Assembly: GCA_034231615.1 (NCBI GenBank)
Contig: CM067299.1
Location: 16,722,834-16,786,833, forward strand
Source: Meghimatium bilineatum
Lineage: Eukaryota > Mollusca > Gastropoda > Stylommatophora > Philomycidae
Length of the DNA stretch: 64,000 nucleotides
Direction of reading: 5' to 3'
Both the position numbers and the translations under genes were made by a program. The notes under the pieces are model-generated. The model searched no databases and had not been told where the DNA came from. It saw only the letters and a list, made by a program, of their open reading frames with translations. The first letter of the stretch is position 1. The number at the start of each line of letters is the position of its first letter. Positions 45,956 to 57,659 of the stretch are shown in pieces.

Positions 45956-47100
45956 AGGTATAGAGTGACAAGTTGTGAACTGAGAAATAAATTCATTATT
46001 GATAGATCTTCTCAATTTCATACTTTTATCTTCATTGTCAGATCTTTTCAATTTCATACGTTTATCTTCTATCAAATAATCCAATGGGTGACGAAGAGAA
46101 GGAGGTCAGCGGACAGTGAACATTTGTCATGTTGTGGCAGATTCCACAGGTGACGGGAAATGCTAGATGTGCCTTCACTGCGGATGGATCAACAAATCTG
46201 ACAGAAGAATAATGAGTTAGTTGGTCCAGATATGTATGCTGTTCCTCTGGCAGGAAGTGATAATCCTGAGAGATACTGTGTACAGGAAATACTTTTTTCG
46301 GAGATTAAACATACATCCATTATCTATAACTACACACCCCTTTACCCTTTTAAACATTCATGATTTTGAGACCTTATATGAGTCTGGTGGCGCATCGGTT
46401 ACACAACTGAGAACCTCTGATTTTGGCAGAAAGACTATCGATTGTCACGTGCTCACTGCTAAGGGGATTTCATCATCATCACTTTTGACAGTAGTATGTA
46501 CAACCTGTTTCTGTTAACGCAGCTAGTCGACTGTGTTTACCTATCCTGACAACCTATATTGTGACAACAAATTTGGAAGGAGGTATACACGTCGGAGGAT
46601 ACAGACCTTATCATAGGACGAGGAAATGCAACTGAAAACCAAATCGTGAGACAGGGCAGACCAGGCCATTAACCTTTGTCGGCAGCTGGTCTAGGTTGGA
46701 TGCACCGATAGATAGACAGAACACATTTCTACTGACCCGGTCGTTTCAGCAACATGCCTTGTTCCAAATGTATTGATATTACCTTTCCTTTGGAGTTAAT
46801 AAGTCGAGAGAGAGAGATAGAGATAGAGAAAGGAAGAGAGTAATTATACTGCGTACACAATACGTGATCTCCATCTTTAACTCAGAGCTTTGTGCCATGG
46901 AGAGTAACGGGGTAGACTCATATTGGTCTTGTGAGTCGTCACATCAATCATCGCTATATATTATAGATTATAGATTATATTCCTTATAGCACGACGATAA
47001 TCCTTGTCCCGCAAGGCAGAAATGTGCCAGAGATAATTTGTATGGAAAAGAGCGAATGATGGCGTTTAATAACTCCTTTCTAATTTGATCCTTCATCATT
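45956..47100. other. Unassigned sequence
   Basis: 46010-46080 is a short duplication of AGATCTTxTCAATTTCATACxTTTATCTTC. 46806-46835 is GA-rich. Frame 46221-46517 has no recognisable domain. Confidence 0.45.
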
Positions 47101-47104
47101 CTTT

Positions 47105-48195
47105 CATATACTCCTTATGATGATAATGTTGTAATAATGTTGATTCTGCTGATATTAATGCTGTTGATGATGATAATGATCTTGTTGACGATGTTGATGG
47201 AGTTAATGATGTTGATGATGTTAATGATGTTGATGATGATGTTAATATTGTTGATGATGTTAATGATCATGTTACTGTTAATGATAATGTTAATGAAAAT
47301 GTTACTGTTAATGATACTGTTAATGATACTGTTACTGTTAATGATACTGTTACTGTTAATGATACTGTTACTGTTAATGATACTGTTAATGATACTGTTA
47401 CTGATAATGATACTGTTAATTATACTTTTACTGTTAATGATACTGCTACTGTTAATAATACTGTTAATTATACTGTTACTGTTAATGATACTGTTACTGA
47501 TACTGTTAATTATACTTTTACTGTTAATGATACTTTTACTGATAATGATACTGTTAATGATACTGTTACTGTTAATGATACTGTTAATAATACTGTTAAT
47601 GATACTGTTACTGTTAATGATACTGTTAATGATACTGTTACTGTTAATGATACTTTTACTGTTAATGATACTGTTACTGATAATGATACTGTTAATGATA
47701 CTGTTACTGTTAATGATACTGTTAATGATACTGTTACTGTTAATGATACTGTTAATAATACTGTTCATGATACTGTTACTGTTAATGATACTGTTAATAA
47801 TACTGTTAATGATACTGTTACTGTTGCTGTTACTGTTAATGATACTGTTACTGTTAATGATATTGTTAATGATACTGTTACTGTTAATGATACTGTTACT
47901 GTTAATGATATTGTTAATGATACTGTTAATGATACTGTTAATGATATTGATACTGTTACTGTTAATGATACTGTTAATGATATTGTTACTGTTAATGATA
48001 CTGTTACTGTTAATGATACTGTTGATGTTAATGATACTGTTACTGTTAATGTTAGTGATACTGTTACTGTTAATGATACTGTTAATGATACTGATGATGT
48101 TAATGATACTGATGATGTTTATGATACTGATGATATTGATGATGATGTTAACGTTGCTGATGATGATAACGATCTTGTTGATGATGGTGATGAAG
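47105..48195. repeat. 1.1-kb array of GATACTGTTACTGTTAAT words
   Basis: The array is built from trinucleotide-register words GATACTGTTAAT, GATACTGTTACTGTTAAT and variants, with GATGATGTTAATGATGTTGA at both ends. Because every word is a multiple of three, the plus strand stays open for 353 codons (Leu/Met/Ile) and the minus strand for 217 (INSNSI). Composition is pure repeat, so neither is a supported gene. Confidence 0.96.
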
Positions 48196-48559
48196 TAATC
48201 CTTTCAGCTGTGAGAAAATAGCTTTTGATACGAAGAAAATACTTGAACTAGCATAACGTGTGCTATCTCAAAGACATGATTGTGTTAGATGTACGTTGAG
48301 TGCTTCAATGAAGGTATTCCAGCGCCACAAAATTATTCCAGAATCATGACGAACTGCCAAGAGAGCAACTTATACGCCTTGTCTAAATAGTTCATCATTC
48401 TTCTGTCATATATATCTGAGTCTATCTGAGTACACACCTAGCCTTCCACTTCACCAAGGATTCTACTACAGGATTCTGTATCTCCAGTGATAATACATCT
48501 AGAATTCTACTTCACCCAGAATTCTACTACAAAACGTTTCTCTCTGGTAGATTTCCCGC
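48196..48559. other. Unassigned sequence
   Basis: 48440-48540 has two similar words (ACTTCACCxAGxATTCTACTAC). Nothing else was recognised. Confidence 0.45.
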
Positions 48560-48860
48560 AGTGTTCTTTCCTGTTCAAATGTTGATGCCATCGGTGATGT
48601 GAGTGTGCCAAGCTGAACGATCAAAAACTATAGTCTCTTAGGCTGGGAACAATGCTACAGTGTTTGAGAGAGTTCTTCAAGCAATCAATTGCGCGCTTTT
48701 TATGCTCTTTGTTTTCATAGATGCCCCATAGAATACGCTTTGAAAGACACTTGTCTGGCATACGGACAACGTGGCTGGTCCAGCGGAATTGGGACCTAAT
48801 CAACAGGGCATGAATGCTTTGCATACGGGTTCTTTGTATACTGGATATACATACACATAT
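48560..48860 (-). pseudogene. LINE polymerase C-terminal fragment
   Basis: The minus strand reads IQRTRMQSIHALLIRSQFRW, TSHVVRMPDKCLSKRILWGI, ENKEHKKRAIDCLKNSLKHC and SIVPSLRDY. This follows the common LINE tail pattern LxSIxxLLxxxQLRWxGHVxRM.D.RLPKxLLYGEL...KRxKDxLKxSLK. The catalytic domain is missing. Confidence 0.65.
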
Positions 48861-49379
48861 TATGCAGATAGGTAGACAGGCGAACAGACAAACAGACAGA
48901 GATCGAAAGAAAGAAATGACGAGGGAGATAGATAAATCATTCATTACAAAGAATAAATGAAATAATTACAAGACAAGTTCTGAAATCAGCAGTGAAGGAT
49001 AAAAAGAACAGTAACAAATACAAGAGAATGGGTCAGTCATTAAATTAATTGAAAGGGATTAGTAATGACAAAACATACTACAATTTGCCATAATAATTAA
49101 TCAACTTGTGCATTGTCCTCGTTAGTTTCAATTGAAAAATATGTCTAGCTGTCTGTGTAACAGATATATTCAAGAAATGTGCTCAAAATATCCCCATAGC
49201 ATTTCCCATTTCTTCATTTTATAAGAATTATTAGGTTTTACTATTGGGTTTTTCCTGATCTTTATCGATTTCAATGAGAATTATGTGTGGCAACATTGCT
49301 CTGTTGTCGATGTCCATAACAAAATTATGGTTTTTTGTAACTTATAAAAAAAGGTTATTGATTGTTATGACACTAGGCT
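48861..49379. other. Unassigned sequence
   Basis: Nothing recognised. Confidence 0.4.
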
Positions 49380-49520
49380 ATACTATCTCTGCGTAGAATG
49401 TTTCTTCAATAGCCACTGCATTAAGCTGAAGTAAGCTGAGTATGAAAGAAAGTTAAGAGAAACCACCCCACTGCACGTATGAAGTAAGAGCAAATTGCTC
49501 TCAATTCCTAGGGATAGCAA
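49380..49520 (-). repeat. Dispersed repeat family R1, copy 3
   Basis: On the minus strand: AATTGAGAGCAATTTGCTCT, TTACTTCATACGTGCAGTGG, TTTCTTTCATACTCAGC, ATGCAGTGGCTATTGAAGAA and CATTCTACGCAGAG. This copy is a few bases shorter than the others. Confidence 0.65.
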
Positions 49521-49612
49521 ACAAACACTAAGATAGAGTACTATTGTCACTTTTACTAATAAAACTAACAAACATGTTTAACAAAGTGTTGTGGCAATGT
49601 ATGGGCAGTCCC

Positions 49613-49985
49613 AAAGTAGAAAAGTAAAGTGACCCATAGCATTTATTAATGCCGTAGGGGTGTGAGATGTTAGCGATCTAACATCTTGCTGGCTCTGCAA
49701 ATGACCACTCGCAGTCTTTTCTTCCCGGATTAATCCGGTACCCATTTAAGGCTGCGTCGAACTGGGAGCCGTTGCGATCTGAAAAATATTTTCGCCTCAA
49801 CTGGGGAATGAACCCAGGACAACTCATATGCGAAGCCAGTGCGGTAACCACTGCGATACGCGGTAGCCATCTCTCTCCCTCGCAGTCTTTACTTCCCGGA
49901 TTAATCCGGTACCCATTTAAGGCTGGGTCGATCTGGCAACCACTCATGTGAAGTCAGTGCGATAACAACTGCGCTACGCGACTCC
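49613..49985 (-). mobile_element. tRNA-derived SINE with a duplicated head
   Basis: It is the same family as 21877 and 41216. 49613-49860 is a full unit; 49860-49985 repeats the head and middle (CGGTAGCCATCTC, CGCAGTCTTTACTTCCCGG, ATTAATCCGGTACCCATTTAA, GGCTGGGTCGA, ACTGCGCTACGCG). On the minus strand two tRNA-like heads follow each other in tandem and share one 3' end. Confidence 0.8.
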
Positions 49986-50880
49986 CCTCCATGTTTAACA
50001 GTCTAACATGTCTATCCCTGTTTGACATGTTTAAATGTTTTAAATGTTTAACATGCTATCTCTAGGAATTGAGAGAAATTTGCTCTTAAATTAAATGTCA
50101 TTGAAAAATAACAAACAAACATAGGAACAATGGTTTTTTTACTTTAAGGTTTAATAAGGACCTTTATCAAGAAAAACCAAAAAAAAAGAATAAAACACAG
50201 AAAATAGAATGCAACCACTTCGTTTTATTGTATGTGAAAAGAACAGACTCATTAGTTTTAAGCATTGACTAAGCATTAGTTTGAATTGTACGCATCGATG
50301 CATCCTTGCCAATTTAACAAGAGATATCATTTTGTCGGATAGCCTGTGAATGGTTATTACGTACTATTTGTGGTGGTTCTTGTTTAAGCCATGCAGCCAC
50401 ATGTGCTCTGTGGTCAAAAGTAGGCAATATGGATACCACTAAATGATTCAATGGTCTCCTGTGATTGGATGTAATGATAGAACATACACCTTTATCAGTA
50501 GGAGTCGTCGTCTTCAATCATTGGATGCGGCAGTTAGTTTAAGACGTATGGATAGGAAATAAAATTCTTGCGAAAATAACTATTGTGCATAGGAAACAAG
50601 TGTTTCATCGCTCGCAATTCTTGGGGGTTAGAAATGTATTTTTTCTATACTTACATGATTTAATTGGTAGCAAATCCTTTTCAGGAAGTAACTATCAACC
50701 CAGCATTGTTTTGCTGTAGTGATTTTCTAGGCAATATAAATGCATTCAGTAATATGTCGTTGCTTTCTGAACGGTCCGGATGTACAATTGTTTGAGGCGG
50801 GATTCTAACCAAGTACCTTGGCTGTCATTCAATATAAGGTAATACTGCGTGCAACTAACAACAATAGTACTTACGAAAAC
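49986..50880. other. Mostly unassigned, with traces of known families
   Basis: 50140-50182 resembles one palindrome-family arm (TTAATAAGGACCTTTATCAAG). 50590-50632 on the minus strand resembles R1 (AATTGCGAGCGATG ... TTTCCTATGCACAAT). The rest is unrecognised. Confidence 0.4.
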
Positions 50881-51319
50881 CACAGGTTTTTAGAACGTTA
50901 CACTTAGGTACGACATACTATCATTAAAACTAGGGGGTTATGATGTGTAAACAAGAAAACATACAAATTACAATACACAAAACATTTTCAACGTTTCGAC
51001 CACAAGGCCTTTATCATGATACGTACCAAACATCAAAAGACGACTAATAGAAATGATCACAACACACAAACGTGTCGAACCGAAATATGGAAGTGAGATG
51101 CCGGAAGTGAGATTTTCGGTTTGACACGTTTCTGTGTCGTGATAATTTCTATTCGTCGTCTTTTGATGTTTTGTCCGTATCTTGATAAAGGCCTTGTGGT
51201 CGAAACGTTGAAATTGTTTTGTGTATTGTAATTTGTATGTTTTCTTGTTTACACATCATAACCTCCTAGATTTAGTGATAATCCGGCGTGTCTAAGTGGA
51301 ACGTTCTAAAAACTGTGTT
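50881..51319. mobile_element. Foldback (palindromic) element with hammerhead-like cores, second long copy
   Basis: Inverted arms of about 205 bp, 50881-51085 and 51114-51319, flank a 28-bp spacer containing GAAGTGAGA twice. The right arm has CTTGATAAAGGCC, TTGT, GGTCGAAACGTTGAA at 51181-51214. The left arm, read on the minus strand, has CATGATAAAGGCC, TTGT, GGTCGAAACGTTG. GGCC and GGTC can pair as stem II. Compared with 27147-27564, paired positions differ but pairing is kept. The outer ends, GTTTTTAGAACGTT and its inverse, define termini. Confidence 0.82.
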
Positions 51320-51452
51320 GTAAGTACTATTGGCCATCACACACACTCTGTACTACACCGCAACAGAGCCGGACACTTACAGAAATGTATAGAATTAGCT
51401 GGCTTCTGTGTTAATTTATGTGACCGTTACATAGAAATAAATCCACCCAACC

Positions 51453-51745
51453 CAGGGGTTAGCAATCTATCTTTGGGACCGTGACCCCTTTTGGGACAAA
51501 TTTCCTTTCATGCCTCCTTCCTACCTCCTTCATACCTCCTTCATGCCTCTTTCTAAAAAGTAATTCATTGATTTTCTTCTTACGTCACCAAGGCTGTTTG
51601 AGGGTTTTCGCTATAATTATTGTTTCTTTTTATCGTTAAGTGGCTCCATTGATGTGTCCCACCCACCTAGATAGATCTATCCCCAATTTAACAATTTTTC
51701 TCGGCGTCCCACTTCAAGCCTCCATGGCACATGTTGAGAACTCCT
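51453..51745. mobile_element. hAT-like element remnant
   Basis: It starts CAGGGGTTAGCAATC and ends GTTGAGAACTCCTA, an imperfect inverted match to CAGGGGTTCTCAAC. Inside, GACCGTGACCCCTTTTGGG resembles 16170-16195 inverted. No 8-bp duplication was found. Confidence 0.5.
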
Positions 51746-51935
51746 AATCTAACATATTACTCAAAGTGACACAAGTTGAGAACCCCTAATCTAACATATT
51801 ACTCAAAGTGACACAAGTTGAAAAACCACTAACCTAACATACTACTCAACGTGACACAAGTTGAGAGCCACTAATCTAACCTACTACTCAACGTAGCACA
51901 TGTTGACAACCCCTAATCTAACCTATTATCTCGGG
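51720..51935. repeat. About 43-bp minisatellite containing a hAT terminus
   Basis: Four or five units share GTTGAGAACCCCTAATCTAAC and ATATTACTCAAAGTGACAC. The first unit overlaps the right end of the hAT-like element at 51735-51750. Confidence 0.85.
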
Positions 51936-52815
51936 TAATCTGTACAGTGAATATTGCGTGAATTTGAACTAGTGGATCTGCCCATACATTACCATAACAC
52001 TTTGTTAAATAATTTGGTTCTCCTCTCCCCTTTGTAACAAATGTGAAGAACTCTGCCCCCCCACCCCATTGTTTAATTACGTCAAAATTGTCCAATATTT
52101 TAACTCCAAGGGAAAATATTGTATAAAATTTGTATAAATTGTATAGTTTGTAGCAGAAAATTTGTATAAATTGTATAGTTTGTAGCAGAAAAATTACGAC
52201 AAAAACAACATGATTTGTCTCATATTTTTTAAGAAATGGTTTCAATTCAAACAATTTAATTGTTGTATAAAATAAAGGAAGAGTAAGGCATGTTTTCAGT
52301 AAGGAAAGAGGATTTTTTACACACGTACACGCACGCACGCAAGCACACATGCCAGTTTTAATGAGCAATACACATTTAAAAAATAAAAGAATTTGATAAC
52401 TTTTCCGGGACACATCGTTAACGGAGGCCCCCTCCCCCCAGTTTGGTTAAGTTCCTAGTATTTAAGTCATATCTTCATTTGCTAAGTGGGGGGGGGGGGT
52501 GGACACCTGAATCAACTACTAACTTGGAATCGCATGTCATAAATAGTCAAGGCGATTCTAAGTATATAAATAATAACAAACTGAAAGCCAAACAATACTC
52601 AAAACACGTAACCAATGGGGTCCAACTTAATGTCTCGAACAGATCTTCTATACTATTGATCGGTCAGGACAGAAAAGACTGATCGACCTCATTTATTCAG
52701 TTCCCATGGTACATATATTTTTTTCTTTTTAGCAGTAGTTGATAATAGTACAGTACATACTTTTACATTTATCCAGTAGTTAAAATTCATGAATCGTCGT
52801 TTTACTTCCAACACT
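51936..52815. other. Mostly unassigned sequence
   Basis: 52125-52195 has a duplicated TTTGTATAAATTGTATAGTT unit. 52329-52350 is an ACACACGC run and 52487-52499 a G homopolymer. No gene was recognised. Confidence 0.45.
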
Positions 52816-52817
52816 GC

Positions 52818-53050
52818 TGTTTTCTACACAGCAGCCGCTCTCTACACAGGAGCTGCTTTCTACACAGGAGCTGCTTTCAACACAGTGGCTACTTTCTACA
52901 CAGTAGCTGCTCTCTACACAGGCGCTGTCTTCTACACAGTGGCTGCTCTCTACACAGGAGCTGATTTCTACACAGGAGCTGCTTTCTACACAGTAGCTGC
53001 TTTCTACACAGGAGCTGCTTTCTACACAGCAGCTGCTCTCTACACATGTA
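52818..53050. repeat. 18-bp minisatellite, about 13 copies
   Basis: Unit TCTACACAGGAGCTGCTT, with CAGTGGCTG, CAGTAGCTG and CTC variants. Multiples of three keep frames open (YTGAAF and CVESS repeats). Confidence 0.97.
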
Positions 53051-53189
53051 TGGCTGGTCAGCATATGTACATTATGACACCAACCCTGTCACATACACAT
53101 GTATGTGTACGGGGTGTATGTCATCGGGTTGACGCGATGGTGTCACCACGCTGGGTACTCGTATGTGGGCGTATCTGCATTTGGGCGGA

Positions 53190-53310
53190 CCCGTCAGGAA
53201 AGGTCTTTCGGTTCCTAAGACCATCTGAAATATGTGTTTTCCGATGGTCTTAGGGGTGTCCTGTGAAAGGATCGTTCGACCTCCGAAAGGTGTCGCGACT
53301 CACAGATTGA
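53190..53310 (-). mobile_element. hAT (Charlie-type) internal or terminal remnant with hairpin
   Basis: CCTAAGACCATCTGA (53215-53229) and TCCGATGGTCTTAGG (53240-53254) form a hairpin. It is followed by GTCCTGTGAAAGGATCGTTC and CCTCCGAAAGGTGTCGCGAC. On the minus strand this wording (GGGTCGCGACACC ... CCTAAGACCATCGGAAAAC) is familiar from Charlie-like hAT elements of many animals. No terminal duplication is visible. Confidence 0.5.
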
Positions 53311-54360
53311 TTACTGCTGCTATAGATAGATGAAAAAACACCCATGAAAACGTTGTCATCATTGCTTATGATTGGAGGAGTGGAGAGGGGGGTTATTTTA
53401 TTATTTACTTGGTATTTCAAAGTTACTGTGTAAAACTCCCATCTACTTATTTTTCACCTATTGGGGGGAGTCGTAGTAATGTCATTAGTGTGTCACTAGC
53501 AAACACGGGTGTCAAGTCCATTCGTTGTTCGTGGTTTAAAAAAAATAAAAAATTAGTCCCTTGGTTCACACACGAACTAGTGTACTAGTGCTGATGCTTT
53601 TGGAAGATATATATATATACCGCCATAGCTAGTGAACAAGTGTGATAAACGACGGTACTCAGACGGTTTATGATATATCATTCACTAAGAAGCAGAGCAC
53701 TGGAAACCATGTGCAATGACGGTGGTTCAAAACGCAGCATATGAACCAGTTGCAAGGCATCCATATAAGCATTGCAAGAATTGATTACACATTTAATTTT
53801 GATTATATATCTTATAGAGTAAGAAATGTGGTATAACATTCTATCAATCACAATTATTTTAAAGGAGTATAAATCTTGTAAATATTAATATTTGAGTAAT
53901 AACTCTAAAGCGCTCGTGGAGGTGGGACTCGTTTTTATCAATGTAAAGTTAACGTGTTATGTAAGCAGCTGCTTCAGTCGCTTACATCTTGCACATACTA
54001 AATTATATAGGTATGAGATTCCTCCGAAGCAGGAGAGTAAGCATTGAACTATAGTGTCGGTCATAAGCAATGATAAAAGTGCACAGGAAAGTAGGGTCAG
54101 GCAAATATTAATCTGGAAGACTATCATAGATTGATTGTGCTACCCCATCGAATAAAAGTAATATTTGTCATTAGCAAAAACATGGGGCAGGTACACATAG
54201 GACACAGTAGTGTAAAAAAAAAAATCACATTTCAAAAACGGTTAAAGTTACGCAGATGAAACTTTCACAGCAGATACCTGAATGAATACAATATAATTAT
54301 AAGGTAAAATATTTCTTTCCATATAAAAGCACATACACATAATGTGGCTGCGAAGCGTAT
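53311..54360. other. Unassigned sequence
   Basis: 53610-53621 is a short TA run. Nothing else was recognised. Confidence 0.45.
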
Positions 54361-54362
54361 CT

Positions 54363-54830
54363 TGGGTGACAGGGAAACACGCAGATAGTAGTCGACGGAT
54401 GAAAGGGAAACACACAAAGAGCAGTCGCCGGATGAAAGGGAAACACACAGACAACAGTCGACTGGTGAAAGGGAAACACACAGACAGCAGTCGACTGGTG
54501 AAAGGGAAACACACAGACAGCAGACGACTGGCGCGAAACACACAGATAGTAGTCGCCCGGTGAAAGAGAAACACACAGACAGCAGTCGACTGGTAAAAGG
54601 GAAACACACAGACAGCAGTCGACTGGTAAAAGGGAAACACTCAGACAGCAGTCGACTGGTGAAAGGGAAACACACAGACAGCAGTCGCCCGGTGATTAGT
54701 AACACTTGACCTGCAGCTGTTGGGTGACTGACAACATCCCATCAACAGTCGCCGGTTGACCGTCAACACCTGGACGATAGCCGCCGAGTTACTAAAAACA
54801 CCGAGTCAGTAGCCGCTGGAAATTGACTAA
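54363..54830. repeat. 33-bp minisatellite with a decayed right flank
   Basis: About ten units contain GTCGACTGGTGAAAGGGAAA and CACACAGACAGCA between 54385 and 54695. The flank 54700-54830 continues as diverged units with GTCGCCGGTTGACCGTCAAC. Read inverted, the flank resembles 56010-56410. Confidence 0.92.
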
Positions 54831-54904
54831 AGTGCAATTCCCTAAATATATAACTAGCTCAGTTTGGAATCCATGTATCGTCGATATTTAATTAATACAA
54901 TTTG

Positions 54905-54985
54905 AAGAAGCATGATATGTGAAGTATGATATTTGAAGTATGATATGTGAAGTATGATATGTGAAGTACGATATGTGAAGATTCC
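54905..54985. repeat. 14-bp tandem repeat
   Basis: Six units of GATATGTGAAGTAT with minor variation. Confidence 0.93.
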
Positions 54986-55425
54986 AAAATCTCGCCGCTG
55001 ATCGTAATGTACTTCAGTGATGATACGAATTGTCAATTCCTTTATTGACAATTACATGTCTACCTTTCGAGACATTTACAAGAAGGTCATAAGTTAATAA
55101 ATTAGCGATCCTGGCAATAGTTGTAATAATGTCAGTAGATAAAAAACTCACTCCACCCCCTTAGGATGTTAGATCTTGATAATTAGTACTAGATAGCAGG
55201 CCAAAGTAAACAGTAAACTTCCTTTCCCAAAGGTTTTACGAAAAAAAGGTCATTAAAAAAATCCCACTACGCCATAGAAACAGTCTTTTTAAAGTTCCTT
55301 TTTCTTAATGTGAATCCACCAACCAAAGAACTACGGCACTGGTAATGACATTGTATTTGTATGTTGAAGTTATTATATATATATATATAAGAAAAATATA
55401 GCTTTGGTATCACATGAATTGCATT
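54986..55425. other. Unassigned sequence
   Basis: A short TA run at 55373-55389. Nothing else was recognised. Confidence 0.45.
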
Positions 55426-55429
55426 TTTC

Positions 55430-55650
55430 ACTGTACTACATACCCATAAATAGATAGACTGTACTGCATACCCACAAATAGATACACTGTACTACATATC
55501 CGCAAATAGATACACTGTACTACATATCCGCAAATAGATACACTGTACTACATACCCGCAATTAGATACACTGTACTACATACCCGCAATAAGATACACT
55601 GTACTACATACCCGCAAATAGATACACTGTACTACATACCCGCAAACATA
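55430..55650. repeat. 28-bp minisatellite, about 8 copies
   Basis: The unit contains TACTACATACCCGCAAATAG and ATACACTG. Variants are ATATCC/ATACCC and AAATAG/AATTAG/AATAAG. Confidence 0.96.
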
Positions 55651-55884
55651 TATAGTATAAGATAGCGATTATGTAGCAGATATTTCTCAAAAATAAGGAG
55701 GCCAGAAGACGACAAGGCTGGATAGTATTAGTGGCAGAACACGGAGTGAAGTTTCCAAACTCATCAGGATGGAGATGGTTTCGCATGAAATGTCTCAATG
55801 TGACACCACTACTACAAGTCTGACTGGTTATGACTATTATTATTTTTCTTATATTTATAAAAAAAGTGGGTTACAATTTCGTAA

Positions 55885-55995
55885 ATACAAACACATACCA
55901 CCAGTGTTTTGCAGACATCGGAACCAGGATCAAAGAATAGCGAATAGCAACATTGTTATATGTCACATGTCGTAGGAGGCGACTAAGGAGGTTTT
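55885..55995 (+). repeat. Possible SINE with the conserved GTCGTAGGAGGCGACTAAGG block
   Basis: ATGTCGTAGGAGGCGACTAA at 55968-55987 matches 45927-45946 with one difference. The upstream TTTGCAGACATCGGAACCAGG may be part of a tRNA-like head. Family not verified. Confidence 0.45.
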
Positions 55996-56009
55996 GGATT
56001 GGAGTTGGC

Positions 56010-56410
56010 ATTTCGCTCCATTCAGCGGCTGCTGGCTAGGTGTTGACGGCCACCTGCTACTGCTGTTTATGTGATGACGGAAACCCAGCTAATTCCTTTT
56101 TGATGTGTACTGACCAGGTGTTGGCGAGTACCTGGTTAGCTGCCGATCGGGCTGTCGGCGAAACGACGGCTACTGAGTGGGTGTCACCAGTTAGACAGCG
56201 GAAGCTGGCTGAGTGTTGCCATTCACCCGGCGGCTGTAACTGTTGTTGAAGTTTACTAACGGCAAGATGTTCGGGTGTTAATAGACACCCGCCTAATGGA
56301 ATCCGGTAGTTGCCAGTCAACCGGCAGCTGATAGCCCGGTGTTGATGAGTAGTCTGCTGTACCGGGTTGGGAGTTGACGGCCACCCGAGTGAACTGATAG
56401 CCGAGTTCAA
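56010..56410. repeat. GC-rich degenerate repeat with GGTGTTGACGGCCACC words
   Basis: Units of about 30-40 bp share GGCTGATAGCCCGGTGTTGA-like sequence and CAGTCAACCGGCAGC. The local GC content is well above the surrounding DNA. A minus-strand open frame through it (56057-56410) has no recognisable domain. Confidence 0.75.
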
Positions 56411-56999
56411 AAGGTTCAGTGCATTGACTGAGACCAGCTTCTGGTGGTCATGAATTGATAGTAACTATTTGAGATTCTCTCTTCTCCCCACCACCCCCTA
56501 GCTTTAAATACACTTCATGGGCTAACCCACACGTGAGTGATAATACATGTTACGAAAATGGATATCAACAGAAGCAACGAATTCGTAATAATATCTTTAA
56601 TATGTCTGAACAAATTATTCATCATCGTGTAGGTGTCATAAAAGTAGGTCCAGTTACAACGTTTAGGAAATGAGGTTAAAAACAGTTCGGAACTCACACG
56701 TAATAACATTGTTGTATAATACCCACGCATATTTAGTACTCATGCAGAACAAGCATATAAAGGAACTAATCGTGCATCGTCGGCGTCCTAAACAATATGT
56801 GACATACTGTCAGGTAATTTGGCTTGGTGTAAGCTGTCAACAAATTAAGTCAATAATTCAAAAGAAGGGTTTTTATGGTAGAAAGGGGTTGAAAAAGTAT
56901 GATAGTTTCTGATAAATGGCTGAATTTGATAAATGTTGACGTCAGCAATTGCGTTGTTTTATACACCAATTGTATTGTTTGAATTTGAAAAATTACCTC
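56411..56999. other. Unassigned sequence
   Basis: Nothing recognised. Confidence 0.45.
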
Positions 57000-57400
57000 A
57001 TCAAGGTGGGTAGGAAGATAAAACTTGGCAGAGTGGATAGGGAGAGAGAACTTGGCAAAGTGGATAGGTAGAGAAAACTTTACGAAGTGGATAGCGAAAG
57101 GAAACTTGGTCAGAAAGATAGCAAGAGAAAACTTGACAATGTGGGTAGGAAAAGAAAATTTTACAAGGTGGGTAACAAAAGAAAACTTGACAATGTAGGC
57201 AGGAAGATAAAACGTGACAATGTGGATAGGAAGATAAAACTTGACAAGGTGTGTAGTAAGAGAAAATTTGACAATGTCGGTAGTAAGAGGAAACTTGACA
57301 AGGTGTGTAGGTAGAGAAAACTTCGCAAGGTTAGTAGGAAGTGAAAACTGGAGACGGTGGGTATGAAGAGAAAACTTGACAAGATGGGTTGGAAGTGAAA
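57000..57400. repeat. 27-bp minisatellite, about 14 copies
   Basis: The unit contains GGTAGGAAGAGAAAACTTGA and CAATGTG, with GTAG/GATAG and AGATAAAA/AGAGAAAA variants. The plus frame 57087-57314 (DNVGRKRKL repeats) is a by-product of the 27-bp period. Confidence 0.95.
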
Positions 57401-57655
57401 ATCTGGAATTAAATTGTTGACGTATGTTATGGACATTCCCTATGGACTAAAATGTCACTAAGGTTCGCATCACTACTATAGGTATATAGGAGATAGTTTA
57501 AACTCGTCTTCCCAACTCATGTGTCGCAACGGGACCACCAATGGTATTCTATGGGGTCGTCAGATGAAACAGTAAACTTGAAAATATTGATTTCAAAGAA
57601 GTGTTTTATTTAGTTTCAAAAAGTGTGAATGATATACTGTTTTAAATATGACTAT
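57401..57655. other. Unassigned sequence
   Basis: Short spacer between two arrays. Nothing recognised. Confidence 0.5.
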
Positions 57656-57659
57656 AACT

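Noticed and set aside
47137..48198. 353-codon Leu/Met/Ile-rich plus frame as a membrane protein
   Set aside because: The frame is a translation of GATACTGTTAAT words. The opposite strand is open over the same stretch, and composition is pure repeat.
52780..53253. Small secreted Cys-rich or Ala-rich protein
   Set aside because: It is the translation of the 18-bp array on both strands; the non-repeat tail has no recognisable domain.
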